Positions 15,935 through 22,582 of a stretch of 22,582 nucleotides of DNA are shown one piece after another (position 1 is the stretch's first letter; the number at the start of each line of letters is the position of its first letter). The position numbers and the translations under genes were made by a program. The stretch is from CAZLCK01 sp964558235 (GTDB taxonomy: Bacteria; Actinomycetota; Coriobacteriia; Coriobacteriales; CADBOM01). The notes beneath the pieces were generated by a model. That model did no database searches. It was not told the DNA's origin and worked only from the letters and a program-made list of their open reading frames with translations. Where the stretch lies: the NCBI GenBank assembly GCA_964558235.1, contig CAZLCK010000023.1:1-22582 (forward strand), given 5' to 3'.

Positions 15935-16897
15935 ATGGATTCATTAACGATTTTTTGGATTGTTGTAGCCGTAGCCATCGTTGTAGTTATTGCTTTATTT
16001 GTACACAAACGTCTAAAGATGGCAAAAGATCCTAGGTATGCGGCTGAGGTTGCAAAAAAAGCTGCTGCACGTGAGTTCGAACGTCAGCAAAAGCGTTTGC
16101 AAAGAGCAGAATATCGTGTTAAGAAGGCTCGCTACGAGGAGGCAATCGCTCCTGAAAAAAATGATTTGCTTAAGGCAAAAAGAGAGTATAACGCTCGCAT
16201 TGATAGGCGAGAAGATGAGTTAAACAAATTGATCAGGGCCCGCGATAAAGAAATACGTGACCAACAGCGCGTTATCACAGATATTGAAAAGAGGTATGGC
16301 CAACATTTAGCTACTGTTGGAAAGGCTCGACTCTTTGTGGATCATCTAGCGCTTGATAATGTCGATGTTGTCATGAACGAGACTTTGTTTGCAGAGATTA
16401 GGCTTGGCGCTGATCTATTAGCCTATGGGGGCAGATATAAAGAGTTTTCATTTTTTGAGGTAGATCCAGAAGTTCAACGTGCATCTGAACCTAGTGGATT
16501 GATCGGAGGCATTGGAGACTCAGGTGCTCCGTGGCCTGTTGCTGTTGTACCATCACTATTTTTTCTGTTTATCTATGGGACGGCTGTAGAATATGGCGGA
16601 CAGAAGGTCAACGCATGCATTCCGCTCGATGAAAAAACCTTACAAGACGGTCAGAACTTTGAGGCTTTTCTAAACGATACGGCCTCCAAAGCGCAGACAA
16701 CCCAAAGACGCAAAGAGCGTGAGATTTCTGAGGCAAGGGGTCGTCTGGCAGAGATTGAAAATGATACTCAAGCAATCGATGCAGCTAAGGCCGCGCTTGA
16801 ACGCGAGAGAGAGAATAGAAGAGATATTGACGTTGCCCAGAAGGCTTATGAGGAAGCTCAGATCAAGGCTCAGGCAGATCTAGACTTTAAGCCATAA
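15935..16897 (+). CDS. Membrane-anchored coiled-coil protein, unknown function
   Basis: A 320-residue protein in four parts. An N-terminal membrane helix (about residues 5-23, IFWIVVAVAIVVVIALFV) is followed by the basic KRLKMAK, which predicts the rest stays in the cytoplasm. A long charged helix follows (about 35-123, rich in Lys, Arg, Glu and Ala). A compact domain (about 125-240) contains LFAEIRLGADLLAYGG, KEFSFFEV and a hydrophobic stretch PVAVVPSLFFLFIYGTAVEYGG. A second charged helix runs from about 245 to 315. The layout suggests two coiled coils flanking a beta-containing domain, perhaps an antiparallel hairpin. No enzyme motif is visible and I do not recognise the family. AAGGGG precedes the ATG. 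Confidence 0.75.
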   Translation: MDSLTIFWIVVAVAIVVVIALFVHKRLKMAKDPRYAAEVAKKAAAREFERQQKRLQRAEYRVKKARYEEAIAPEKNDLLKAKREYNARIDRREDELNKLIRARDKEIRDQQRVITDIEKRYGQHLATVGKARLFVDHLALDNVDVVMNETLFAEIRLGADLLAYGGRYKEFSFFEVDPEVQRASEPSGLIGGIGDSGAPWPVAVVPSLFFLFIYGTAVEYGGQKVNACIPLDEKTLQDGQNFEAFLNDTASKAQTTQRRKEREISEARGRLAEIENDTQAIDAAKAALERERENRRDIDVAQKAYEEAQIKAQADLDFKP

Positions 16898-17034
16898 AGC
16901 ATTCGTTTTACAACACAATTTTTCTACAAAATGTTACTCATGCGTAGGTTAGAGTGTCTTTTTTGAATACATGAGAGCTTATCTCTATCTCTGGTTACTT
17001 TTTGTCTATAGTTCCTTAAATTTAAAATCCAATA

Positions 17035-17043
17035 TGGTAAAAT
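17035..17043 (+). promoter_or_regulatory. Extended -10 element for the cold-shock gene
   Basis: TGGTAAAAT fits an extended -10 (TG, one base, TAAAAT). The best -35 at 17-base spacing, CTTAAA at 17015-17020, is poor. It predicts a leader of about 100 bases before the csp start codon. Confidence 0.5.
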
Positions 17044-17067
17044 TACCGGGCTACCCCGCTCAGGATA

Positions 17068-17076
17068 GGGGGGGGG
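17068..17076 (+). repeat. Run of nine G in the csp leader
   Basis: Nine consecutive G lie about 25-30 bases past the predicted -10 and ahead of the leader hairpin. CCCC at 17054-17057 could pair with part of the run. Homopolymers of this length are prone to slippage. Confidence 0.9.
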
Positions 17077-17085
17077 ATATTGTTC

Positions 17086-17109
17086 GCTCAGCTGGGGGCT
17101 GAGCATTTT
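17086..17109 (+). terminator. Terminator-like hairpin inside the csp leader
   Basis: GCTCAGC (17086-17092) and GCTGAGC (17098-17104) form a 7-bp stem with a 5-base loop, followed by ATTTTTG. It stands between the predicted promoter and the csp start codon. GCTCAG also occurs at 17058-17063, and GCTC/GAGC form a second weak hairpin at 17114-17128, so alternative pairings are possible. This could be an attenuator, or the end of an upstream transcript. Confidence 0.5.
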
Positions 17110-17146
17110 TGTAAGCTCTTGTTTTGAGCAGAAAGAAAGGCAAGAA

Positions 17147-17350
17147 ATGGCAACAGGCAAAGTAAAGTGGTTTAATCCCGATAAGGGGTACGGATTTATC
17201 TCGCGTGAGGATGGCGACGATCTATTCGTACATTATTCTGAGATTCAATGTGAGGGATACAAAACCCTTGAAGAGGGGGCTAATGTTGAATTTGAGATAA
17301 CCACAGGGCAAAATGGCAAGCTTCAGGCAAGCAATGTCGTTCAGCTCTAA
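17147..17350 (+). CDS. Cold-shock domain protein (CspA family)
   Basis: A 67-residue single OB-fold protein, the standard CspA length. It starts MATGKVKWFNPDKGYGFIS, which includes the RNP1-type motif KGYGFIS, and continues with the RNP2-type motif DLFVHYSEI. Such proteins bind single-stranded RNA and DNA and loosen RNA structure, during cold or in normal growth. AAAGG at 17136-17140 lies six bases before the ATG. The 5' leader carries a G9 run and competing hairpins, and many csp genes are controlled by leader RNA folding. The gene appears to be its own unit, with a hairpin downstream. Confidence 0.95.
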   Translation: MATGKVKWFNPDKGYGFISREDGDDLFVHYSEIQCEGYKTLEEGANVEFEITTGQNGKLQASNVVQL

Positions 17351-17403
17351 GTTAGTTTTTAATTTTAAGATGCTTTAAGTCGCGGGGAAGGTTAGTCTCA
17401 AAA

Positions 17404-17446
17404 AAGCTGGATTCGAGCAGGTATGCCGAGTTCAGCTTTATTTTAT
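17404..17446 (+). terminator. Possible terminator after csp
   Basis: AAAGCTG (17404-17410) pairs with CAGCTTT (17434-17440), followed by ATTTTA. The 23-base interior can form only a few more pairs, so the structure is moderate. Confidence 0.4.
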
Positions 17447-17542
17447 GGACATGCCCATTATCAGCCCTGATTTACGAACGATACGAATAGGGCACGATGT
17501 TTTACTCATAGCGTTTTAGAGACAAAAATATCTACCTTTTCC

Positions 17543-17590
17543 GCGCCGAAAGAGGCTATCACCACAAATTTTTCCTAGCGCGCCGAAAGA
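17543..17590 (+). repeat. 11-bp direct repeat before queH
   Basis: GCGCCGAAAGA occurs at 17543-17553 and 17580-17590, start to start 37 bp. The second copy ends five bases before the queH ATG and its GAAAG is the only ribosome-site candidate. Confidence 0.6.
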
Positions 17591-17595
17591 TTATT

Positions 17596-18192
17596 ATGAA
17601 AATTGTTCTACATGCATGCTGCGGACCATGCTCTACGATTCCAATAGATGATTTTTTAAAAGAAGGACATGAGATCGTTGTCTATTACGCAAATTCGAAT
17701 ATACAACCAGAATCTGAGTACATTCGTAGACGCGACACAATAGCTGCCTACGCACGTGAGAAAAACATTGAATTTGTGGAGGGTATCTATAACCCAAATC
17801 TTTGGTTTGATGCTATTGGACAAAACACAAAGTATAGTGTCGATAGATGTAGAGCCTGCTATGCTTTGCGTTTTAAAGAGTGCGCCGAGTATGCGGCAAA
17901 AAATGACGCATGTGCGATCGCCAGTTCTCTAACAATTAGTCCGTATCAGTTTACAGATGTGATAAACGAGGAGCTAAAAAGGGCTTGTGAGATCTATGGT
18001 ATAAAAGCTATTGAGTCGGATTATCGAAGCCGCTATGAGGACTCTGTCAAAATGTCTCGCGAAGCTGGAATGTATAGGCAAAATTACTGTGGATGTATCT
18101 ATTCATTGGTGGAAGCAACAGAACAACGCATTCAAAGGCGTCGCGAGCGAAAGCTTGCAAAAGAGCGGACTAAACTGGCAAACCAACAATAA
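17596..18192 (+). CDS. queH: Epoxyqueuosine reductase QueH
   Basis: QueH carries out the last step of queuosine synthesis, reducing epoxyqueuosine to queuosine in tRNA; it is unrelated to the cobalamin enzyme QueG. The 198-residue protein matches the former DUF208 family. Cysteines that bind the iron-sulfur cluster and second metal are visible in HACCGPC (C8, C9, C12), RCRACYALRF (C85, C88) and NYCGC (C165, C167). The HUP-like strand VVYYANSNIQP follows the first motif. The C-terminus is a basic helix (QRRRERKLAKERTK). The ribosome site is weak (GAAAG). queA follows eight bases later and tgt after it, giving the last three steps of the pathway together. No queC, queD, queE or queF is in the window. 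Confidence 0.94.
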   Translation: MKIVLHACCGPCSTIPIDDFLKEGHEIVVYYANSNIQPESEYIRRRDTIAAYAREKNIEFVEGIYNPNLWFDAIGQNTKYSVDRCRACYALRFKECAEYAAKNDACAIASSLTISPYQFTDVINEELKRACEIYGIKAIESDYRSRYEDSVKMSREAGMYRQNYCGCIYSLVEATEQRIQRRRERKLAKERTKLANQQ

Positions 18193-18200
18193 GGCAAAAT

Positions 18201-19274
18201 ATGCTAACAAAAGATTTTTCATACGATTTAGATGAGAGTCAGATTGCTCAAAGTCCTGTTGAGCCTAGAGACTCTTGCAAGATGTTGGTCTTAGGCCGCA
18301 CAAGCGGATCTATTGAGCATAAAGTCTTTAGAGATATAACGGATTATCTTCGTAAAGGTGATCTGTTGGTCATAAATGAGACCAAGGTATTGCCAGCTCG
18401 CCTAATTGGAAAAAAAGCACAGAGTGAAGGTGTAGCTGAGGCATTGCTATTAAAGCAGGTCCGTCCAGATATTGGAAAAGGCACTGCTTTATGGGAGGCG
18501 CTTGTAAGGCCAGGCAAGCGTCTGAAGCCGGGTGCTGTCATCGAGTTTTTTGCTGATGATGACGAACTGGTTTTGCAAGCTACAGTTGTCGATTGGTCAC
18601 AGGATAACACTAGGGGAGGGCGCCTAATTGAGCTAAAGGCGCTCGTTGGAACATTGGATGAGGCTCTTCATTCGGTTGGACGTGCTCCGCTTCCGCCCTA
18701 TATTCACGATTACAAGGGCGATCCTGATCTATATCAAACGGTATATGCAAAAAATGAGAGCTCTGCTGCAGCACCAACAGCCGGTCTGCACTTTACAAAT
18801 GAGCTGCTGGAAAAATTGCAAAAACAAGGTGTAAATATTGCAGCTGTAGAGTTGGAGATTGGCCTTGACACCTTTAGAATTGTTGAGACCGATCGAGCAG
18901 AAGATCATCATATGCATACAGAGGTCTTCTATGTTCCGCAAGAGACGGTGGATGCAATAGAGCGAACTCATGAACACAACGGTCGTGTGGTTGCAGTTGG
19001 GACTACATCTATGCGATCTTTGGAGAGCTCTTGGGACGCTGATCGTGGGAAAATTCGAGCAGTTGATGGTGAAAGCACATCACTATTTATTCTGCCAGGC
19101 TATGAATTTCATGTGGTAGATGCACTCATAACAAATTTTCATGTTCCTAAGTCCACACTAATGATGTTGGTCAGTGCATTTTCTAGCAGAGAAAACATTA
19201 TGAATGCGTATAAGAGCGCTCAAGAAAATGGGTATAGATTTTTATCATTTGGCGATGCGATGCTAATTATTTAG
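18201..19274 (+). CDS. queA: S-adenosylmethionine:tRNA ribosyltransferase-isomerase
   Basis: QueA transfers and rearranges the ribose of S-adenosylmethionine onto preQ1-modified tRNA to give epoxyqueuosine, the substrate of QueH. The 357 residues cover the full family. Visible motifs are FSYDLDESQIAQSPVEPRD at the N-terminus, LLVINETKVLPARLIGKK, LWEALVRPGKRLKPG, PLPPYI, the active-site stretch SSAAAPTAGLHFT, ELEIGLDTFRIV, and VGTTSMRSLES near the C-terminus. AAGGC precedes the ATG. It starts eight bases after queH and is followed by a duplicated copy of its own last 29 or so bases, then tgt. Confidence 0.96.
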   Translation: MLTKDFSYDLDESQIAQSPVEPRDSCKMLVLGRTSGSIEHKVFRDITDYLRKGDLLVINETKVLPARLIGKKAQSEGVAEALLLKQVRPDIGKGTALWEALVRPGKRLKPGAVIEFFADDDELVLQATVVDWSQDNTRGGRLIELKALVGTLDEALHSVGRAPLPPYIHDYKGDPDLYQTVYAKNESSAAAPTAGLHFTNELLEKLQKQGVNIAAVELEIGLDTFRIVETDRAEDHHMHTEVFYVPQETVDAIERTHEHNGRVVAVGTTSMRSLESSWDADRGKIRAVDGESTSLFILPGYEFHVVDALITNFHVPKSTLMMLVSAFSSRENIMNAYKSAQENGYRFLSFGDAMLII

Positions 19275-19313
19275 GCGATGCTAATCATTTGGCGATGCGA
19301 TGCTAATTATTTA
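19244..19313 (+). repeat. Duplicated 3' end of queA
   Basis: A 30-bp segment at 19244-19273, holding the last codons of queA up to the second base of the stop, recurs without mismatch at 19284-19313 (period 40). The core word is GGCGATGCGATGCTAATTAT. The 10-base spacer begins with a third, partial copy (GGCGATGCTAA, 19274-19284). Confidence 0.93.
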
Positions 19314-19328
19314 ATCCAAGGAGAACGG

Positions 19329-20468
19329 ATGTCATTTTCGTTTGAAATACTAAAAGCCGATCAAAATAGCCAGGCTAGGCGTGCGCGTTTTAATACGCCA
19401 CACGGGCCAGTCGATACGCCAAATTTTATGCCTGTTGGCACCAAAGCAACTGTTAAAGGAATCACTGTTCCTGAGTTAAAAGAGCTTGGGGCTCAGATGA
19501 TCTTGTCGAACACATATCATCTCTACTTGCGCCCAGGTGCTGATCTGATTGAAGAAGCGGGAGGACTTCACCGTTTCATGAATTGGGATAGGCCTATCCT
19601 GACGGATTCGGGTGGGTTTCAGGTCTTCTCTTTGGCCGATACGCTAAAGCTTGATGACGATGGCCTATCATTTCAGTCGATTTTGGATGGATCACGTCAT
19701 CGCTGGACGCCGCAATCGAATATGGAGATTCAACATAAGCTCGGTGCGGATGTGATCATGCAACTTGATCAATGCGCTTCGATCGATCTTGATAAAGATG
19801 ATGTAGCAAAGGCGATGGATCTATCGGCTCGCTGGGCAAAACTTTGTGTTCAAGCTCACGAAAATCATCAGGATAAGCAGGCTCTTTTCCCAATTGTACA
19901 GGGAGGCCTCTATAAGGATCTGCGCTTGGAGTCGGTACAAAGACTTCTCGAAATAGAAGAGGTTTACGGTCGACATCCAGGCTTTGGTATCGGTGGGTAT
20001 TCGGTTGGAGAGCCTCATGAGGCGATGTTTGAAACATTGCCCGATGTCGCTTTGGTACTGCCACAGGATAGACCCCACTATCTCATGGGCGTTGGAAATC
20101 CAACAACGTTAGTTAGGGCGGTTGGTATGGGAATCGATCTGTTTGATTGTGTCTTGCCAACCAGAACTGGTCGTATGGGTACCGCCTTTTCAAGTGAGGG
20201 TAGACTTAATATAAGAAATGCTAAGTTTACACGCGATTTTACTCCACTCGATCCCAAATGTAATTGCGAAGTCTGTACCCACTATACAAGGGCTTATCTT
20301 AGGCATCTAATTCAAGCTAAGGAGATGCTAGGCTCTATTCTGATTACATATCACAATCTTTATTATCTACTCGATTTGATGGCAAAGGTGAGAGTTGCCA
20401 TCGAGCAGGGCAGGTATGGGGAGTTTGTTGATCAGTGGATGAACTCTCCCGCTGCAAATGACTACTGA
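19329..20468 (+). CDS. tgt: tRNA-guanine transglycosylase
   Basis: Tgt swaps guanine 34 of tRNAs for Tyr, His, Asn and Asp for a 7-deazaguanine base (preQ1 in most bacteria). With start 19329 the protein has 379 residues. Catalytic D93 lies in LTDSGGFQVF and nucleophile D273 in FDCVLPTRTGRMGTAF. Zinc ligands are C311, C313, C316 and H342. At the base pocket, the usual Asp-Glu-Cys reads D147-Q148-C149 (VIMQLDQCAS) and the usual GGLAVGE loop reads GGYSVGE (222-228). I chose ATG 19329 because AAGGAG at 19318-19323 is five bases before it; the in-frame ATG at 19278 lies within the duplicated queA tail and would add 17 residues from that repeat. Confidence 0.95.
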   Translation: MSFSFEILKADQNSQARRARFNTPHGPVDTPNFMPVGTKATVKGITVPELKELGAQMILSNTYHLYLRPGADLIEEAGGLHRFMNWDRPILTDSGGFQVFSLADTLKLDDDGLSFQSILDGSRHRWTPQSNMEIQHKLGADVIMQLDQCASIDLDKDDVAKAMDLSARWAKLCVQAHENHQDKQALFPIVQGGLYKDLRLESVQRLLEIEEVYGRHPGFGIGGYSVGEPHEAMFETLPDVALVLPQDRPHYLMGVGNPTTLVRAVGMGIDLFDCVLPTRTGRMGTAFSSEGRLNIRNAKFTRDFTPLDPKCNCEVCTHYTRAYLRHLIQAKEMLGSILITYHNLYYLLDLMAKVRVAIEQGRYGEFVDQWMNSPAANDY

Positions 20469-20516
20469 TAAAGTGCGGTAATTTCTTGAACTAACCATCC
20501 TCCCCGGAGGCTGCGT
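20464..20516 (-). repeat. Dispersed intergenic repeat, copy C (reverse orientation)
   Basis: Read on the minus strand this matches copies A and B: GCCTCCGGGGAGGATGGT, then a 5-base insertion, AAGAAATTACCG and CACTTTATCAG. It starts at the tgt stop codon. CCTCC-CC-GGAGG at its G-rich end is a small hairpin. The word ACTGATAAAGTG at 20464-20475 recurs at 20550-20561. Confidence 0.5.
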
Positions 20517-20630
20517 CCATCACTAGAATTTGTCAGTTGAAAAGTTTTGACTGATAAAGTGTTGTAGCTTTTGCTTAAGTAGGCTTAGTGATTTGTATCG
20601 ATTCTGTCCATTAGCTCCAAACCTTACGAT

Positions 20631-20656
20631 ACACTTTTAGCTAAAGCTAAGCGTGT
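20631..20656. promoter_or_regulatory. Palindrome upstream of the flavoprotein gene
   Basis: ACACTTTTAGCT (20631-20642) and AGCTAAGCGTGT (20645-20656) form a 26-bp inverted repeat with two mismatches and a 2-base centre. The tight centre suits a dimeric repressor or activator site better than a terminator, and no T run follows. It lies about 95 bp before the flavoprotein start. Confidence 0.45.
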
Positions 20657-20751
20657 TTACATTTCAAAAAATGGGACGCGAGCAAAAAATTGTAAGCGCT
20701 AGCAATCTAAACTTTCGTATCTATCATATCTATAGAAAAAAGGAGAGCTAA

Positions 20752-22392
20752 ATGGATAAAGAAGGGGAGCTAACTCCTGAGCAGATGGAGATGTTTGACT
20801 ACATCGACACTGAAAAAAATAACGTTGAGAGTGTCAAACGTGATGCTTACAAAGATTGCTCTTGGGCAAAGGAACCCGAACATATTCCAGAAGATCAGAT
20901 AGCTGAAATAATCACAACTGAAGTTTTGATTATTGGAGGCGGAATTGCCGGAATGGCAGCAGGCGCGAGGTGTACAGACCTTGGTCAAAAGTGCATCATA
21001 CTCGAAAAATACCATGACATCGTTGCTCGTGGAGCACATATTGCTTGTACAGATTCAAAGGTTATGCGTGAGCTTGGAGTTAGTATTGACAAAAAGCAAT
21101 TTGCCCGCGACTGGATGCGCATCTGCGGAAGCCGCGTGAATGAAGAACTTTTGTGGCTCTATATCAACAATTGTTCAGAGTCTGTTGAGTGGCTAACAGA
21201 TCTTGGTGGCGAAGATGTTGAGCTAAGGTTGTTCGGTGGAAAATACAAGGGTCCAGATTTCACAGAGTATGATGGAACCCACTATCTAGTTGAAAAGCCT
21301 GGTCATAATAGGTATAAGCATCGTGCCGGCGCTCATCTGATGTGTGAGATTTTGCAAGAGCGTTGCCTAGAAGGTGATGACAACCAAATTATCAGAAAGA
21401 CTCGCGCGCTCTATCTAGAAAAAAATGACGAAGGTCGCGTAGTGAGTACTGTAGCGCAGTGTTCAGATGGCAAGTTTAGGCGCTATGTTGGAACTAAAGC
21501 TGTTGTGCTGGCGACCGGAGATATCGCCTCTAACCCTGAGATGGTCAAGACTTTTTGCCCAATCGGACTTCTTCCAAAGAGAAATGCCTATGCTCCAGTT
21601 GATCCCGAGACTCGTATTGGTTTAAACACAGGTGATGGGCATCGTATGGCATATTGGATGGGCGCAGATTTTGAATCGCCATCGTGGGCGCTATCCATGC
21701 ATCTACAGGCATTTTCTTGTTATGTTTTCTTCTTCCTCTTTGTAAACCAGGAGGGCAAAAGGTTTATGAATGAGGATACTTGGGTGCAAGCTAAGGCGAT
21801 TCGTTGTTGCATGCAAGATAAAAATGATTATGCGTTTACGATCTTTGATTCTAAGTGGTTTGATGAACTCGGCGAGCTAGCTGATATCACTGGAGGACAG
21901 TTTACTGAGCCTTTGATGATGGACTATGGCGATAAGTGGTCTTCGGATAATGGAATCGACAAGACCATCGAGCGTTATGTTAAAAAAGGCACCTGCTTTA
22001 AGGCCGATACCATCGAGGATCTTGCTCAGCAGATGGGCGTAGATGTAGAGACCTTTAAGGCGACTGTTGATCGTTATAACGAGCTGTATGAGAAGGGCGA
22101 CGACGAGGACTTTGGAAAGCGCTCTGAGCTTTTAACTAGCATTACCGAACCTCCATTCTATGCTTTGAAGTGGGGTCCAGCTCTATTAAATGTTCATGGC
22201 GGAATGTTAATCGATACAAATATGAGAGTTTTGGATACTAACAGAGAGGTTATCGCAGGCTTATATGCTGTAGGCAATACTGCTGGCGGACTCTATGGTG
22301 TCGACTATCCGCTTCTATGGAATGGAAATAGTCATTCCCGCGCAATTACTTGGGCAAGAAGAGCGATCCAAACAATCGCAGAGACTGAGTAG
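20752..22392 (+). CDS. FAD-dependent oxidoreductase, fumarate reductase flavoprotein-like
   Basis: A 546-residue flavoprotein. The FAD-binding Rossmann motif is VLIIGGGIAGMAAGARCTD (about residues 58-76), followed by an acidic strand end (ILEK). Later family features are VVLATGDIASN, GDGHRMAYWMGADF, GKRFMNED (with the Arg that usually faces the substrate), a late HGGMLIDTNMRVLD, and GLYAVGNTAGGLYGVDYPLLWNGNSHSRA closing the FAD site. The acceptor cannot be inferred. About 50 polar residues precede the FAD domain, with no twin-arginine or Sec signal and no heme or FMN-binding domain, so it is probably cytoplasmic and needs a separate electron donor. AAGGAGAG precedes the ATG. A strong terminator follows, so it is likely a single-gene unit. 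Confidence 0.88.
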   Translation: MDKEGELTPEQMEMFDYIDTEKNNVESVKRDAYKDCSWAKEPEHIPEDQIAEIITTEVLIIGGGIAGMAAGARCTDLGQKCIILEKYHDIVARGAHIACTDSKVMRELGVSIDKKQFARDWMRICGSRVNEELLWLYINNCSESVEWLTDLGGEDVELRLFGGKYKGPDFTEYDGTHYLVEKPGHNRYKHRAGAHLMCEILQERCLEGDDNQIIRKTRALYLEKNDEGRVVSTVAQCSDGKFRRYVGTKAVVLATGDIASNPEMVKTFCPIGLLPKRNAYAPVDPETRIGLNTGDGHRMAYWMGADFESPSWALSMHLQAFSCYVFFFLFVNQEGKRFMNEDTWVQAKAIRCCMQDKNDYAFTIFDSKWFDELGELADITGGQFTEPLMMDYGDKWSSDNGIDKTIERYVKKGTCFKADTIEDLAQQMGVDVETFKATVDRYNELYEKGDDEDFGKRSELLTSITEPPFYALKWGPALLNVHGGMLIDTNMRVLDTNREVIAGLYAVGNTAGGLYGVDYPLLWNGNSHSRAITWARRAIQTIAETE

Positions 22393-22449
22393 TAGGTTGT
22401 TGTAAGCTCTGCGCTTTTTGCACTAAGTTTCGCTTTCGCAGTTGATAAA

Positions 22450-22487
22450 GCCACCGTGTATCAAATGGTACACGGTGGCGTTTTTTT
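22450..22487 (+). terminator. Rho-independent terminator after the flavoprotein gene
   Basis: GCCACCGTGTA (22450-22460) and TACACGGTGGC (22469-22479) form a perfect 11-bp stem with an 8-base loop, followed by G and seven T (22481-22487). Confidence 0.95.
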
Positions 22488-22537
22488 GTAGCGTGTTGCA
22501 ACGTTCGCTAGAACTCAAGAAGAGGTAAGGATTGAGG

Positions 22538-22582
22538 ATGAGTAGGGGGTTCACGCGCAGTTCCGCACGAGCCGAACATGCC
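22538..22582 (+). CDS. Possible start of a new gene, cut by the window end
   Basis: An ATG at 22538 with GAGG close by and AGAGGTAAGG further upstream opens a frame MSRGFTRSSARAEHA that stays open to the window edge. Fifteen codons are too few for identification. The G+C content rises here compared with the preceding genes. Confidence 0.35.
   Translation, partial: MSRGFTRSSARAEHA

Noticed and set aside
17351..17595. preQ1 riboswitch before queH
   Set aside because: I looked for the type I pattern of a short hairpin with a CUA-like loop and an A-rich tail pairing back; nothing matches convincingly.

Overview
The window is an A+T-rich bacterial chromosome segment from a draft assembly, with two runs of exactly 100 N (9497-9596 and 15397-15496). 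Gene content points to Actinobacteria of the class Coriobacteriia, perhaps near Atopobiaceae or Eggerthellaceae. The reasons are the yebC-ruvC-ruvA-ruvB order, a QueH-type queuosine enzyme, a fumarate-reductase-like flavoprotein of a kind abundant in that class, and TTG/GTG starts behind good Shine-Dalgarno sites. The class is an inference from gene content, not a proven placement.

Layout. 1-385 is the start of a leftward Fic-family gene whose G/C-rich codon use differs from the rest. Its upstream region (402-522) is a symmetrical array of six half-sites. At 541-660 lie two copies of a short dispersed repeat that recurs at 20464-20516. Next come two small Cys-containing proteins of unknown function (840-1735), a tandem repeat of five 19-bp units, lgt (1865-2707), a convergent and overlapping TIM-barrel isomerase/epimerase-like gene (3641-2673), an M18 aminopeptidase and mnmA. 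A 152-residue ORF (6539-6997) joins the first part of a response regulator to the last part of a histidine kinase and looks like a deletion scar. It is followed by a translationally coupled trio: VTC-domain protein, DUF4956 membrane protein and a Cthe_2159-like beta-helix lipoprotein interrupted by the first gap.

After a strong terminator hairpin comes a sodium:solute symporter, then yebC-ruvC-ruvA-ruvB (Holliday junction processing plus the YebC factor). The second gap removes the start of an unknown gene. A membrane-anchored coiled-coil protein follows, then a cold-shock protein with a complex leader (extended -10, a run of nine G, competing hairpins), then queH-queA-tgt for queuosine in tRNA. 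Last are an FAD-dependent fumarate-reductase-like protein with a clear terminator and the possible first codons of another gene.

Functional links: Lgt would lipidate the 8513 lipoprotein. MnmA and the queuosine genes both act on the tRNA anticodon wobble position. QueA makes epoxyqueuosine on tRNA inserted by Tgt, and QueH reduces it.

The most unusual features are the palindromic operator-like array before fic, repeated local duplications of gene 3' ends just past stop codons (clearest after the M18, mnmA and queA genes), the regulator-kinase chimera and the G9-containing csp leader. No CRISPR array, transposase, tRNA or rRNA was recognised.
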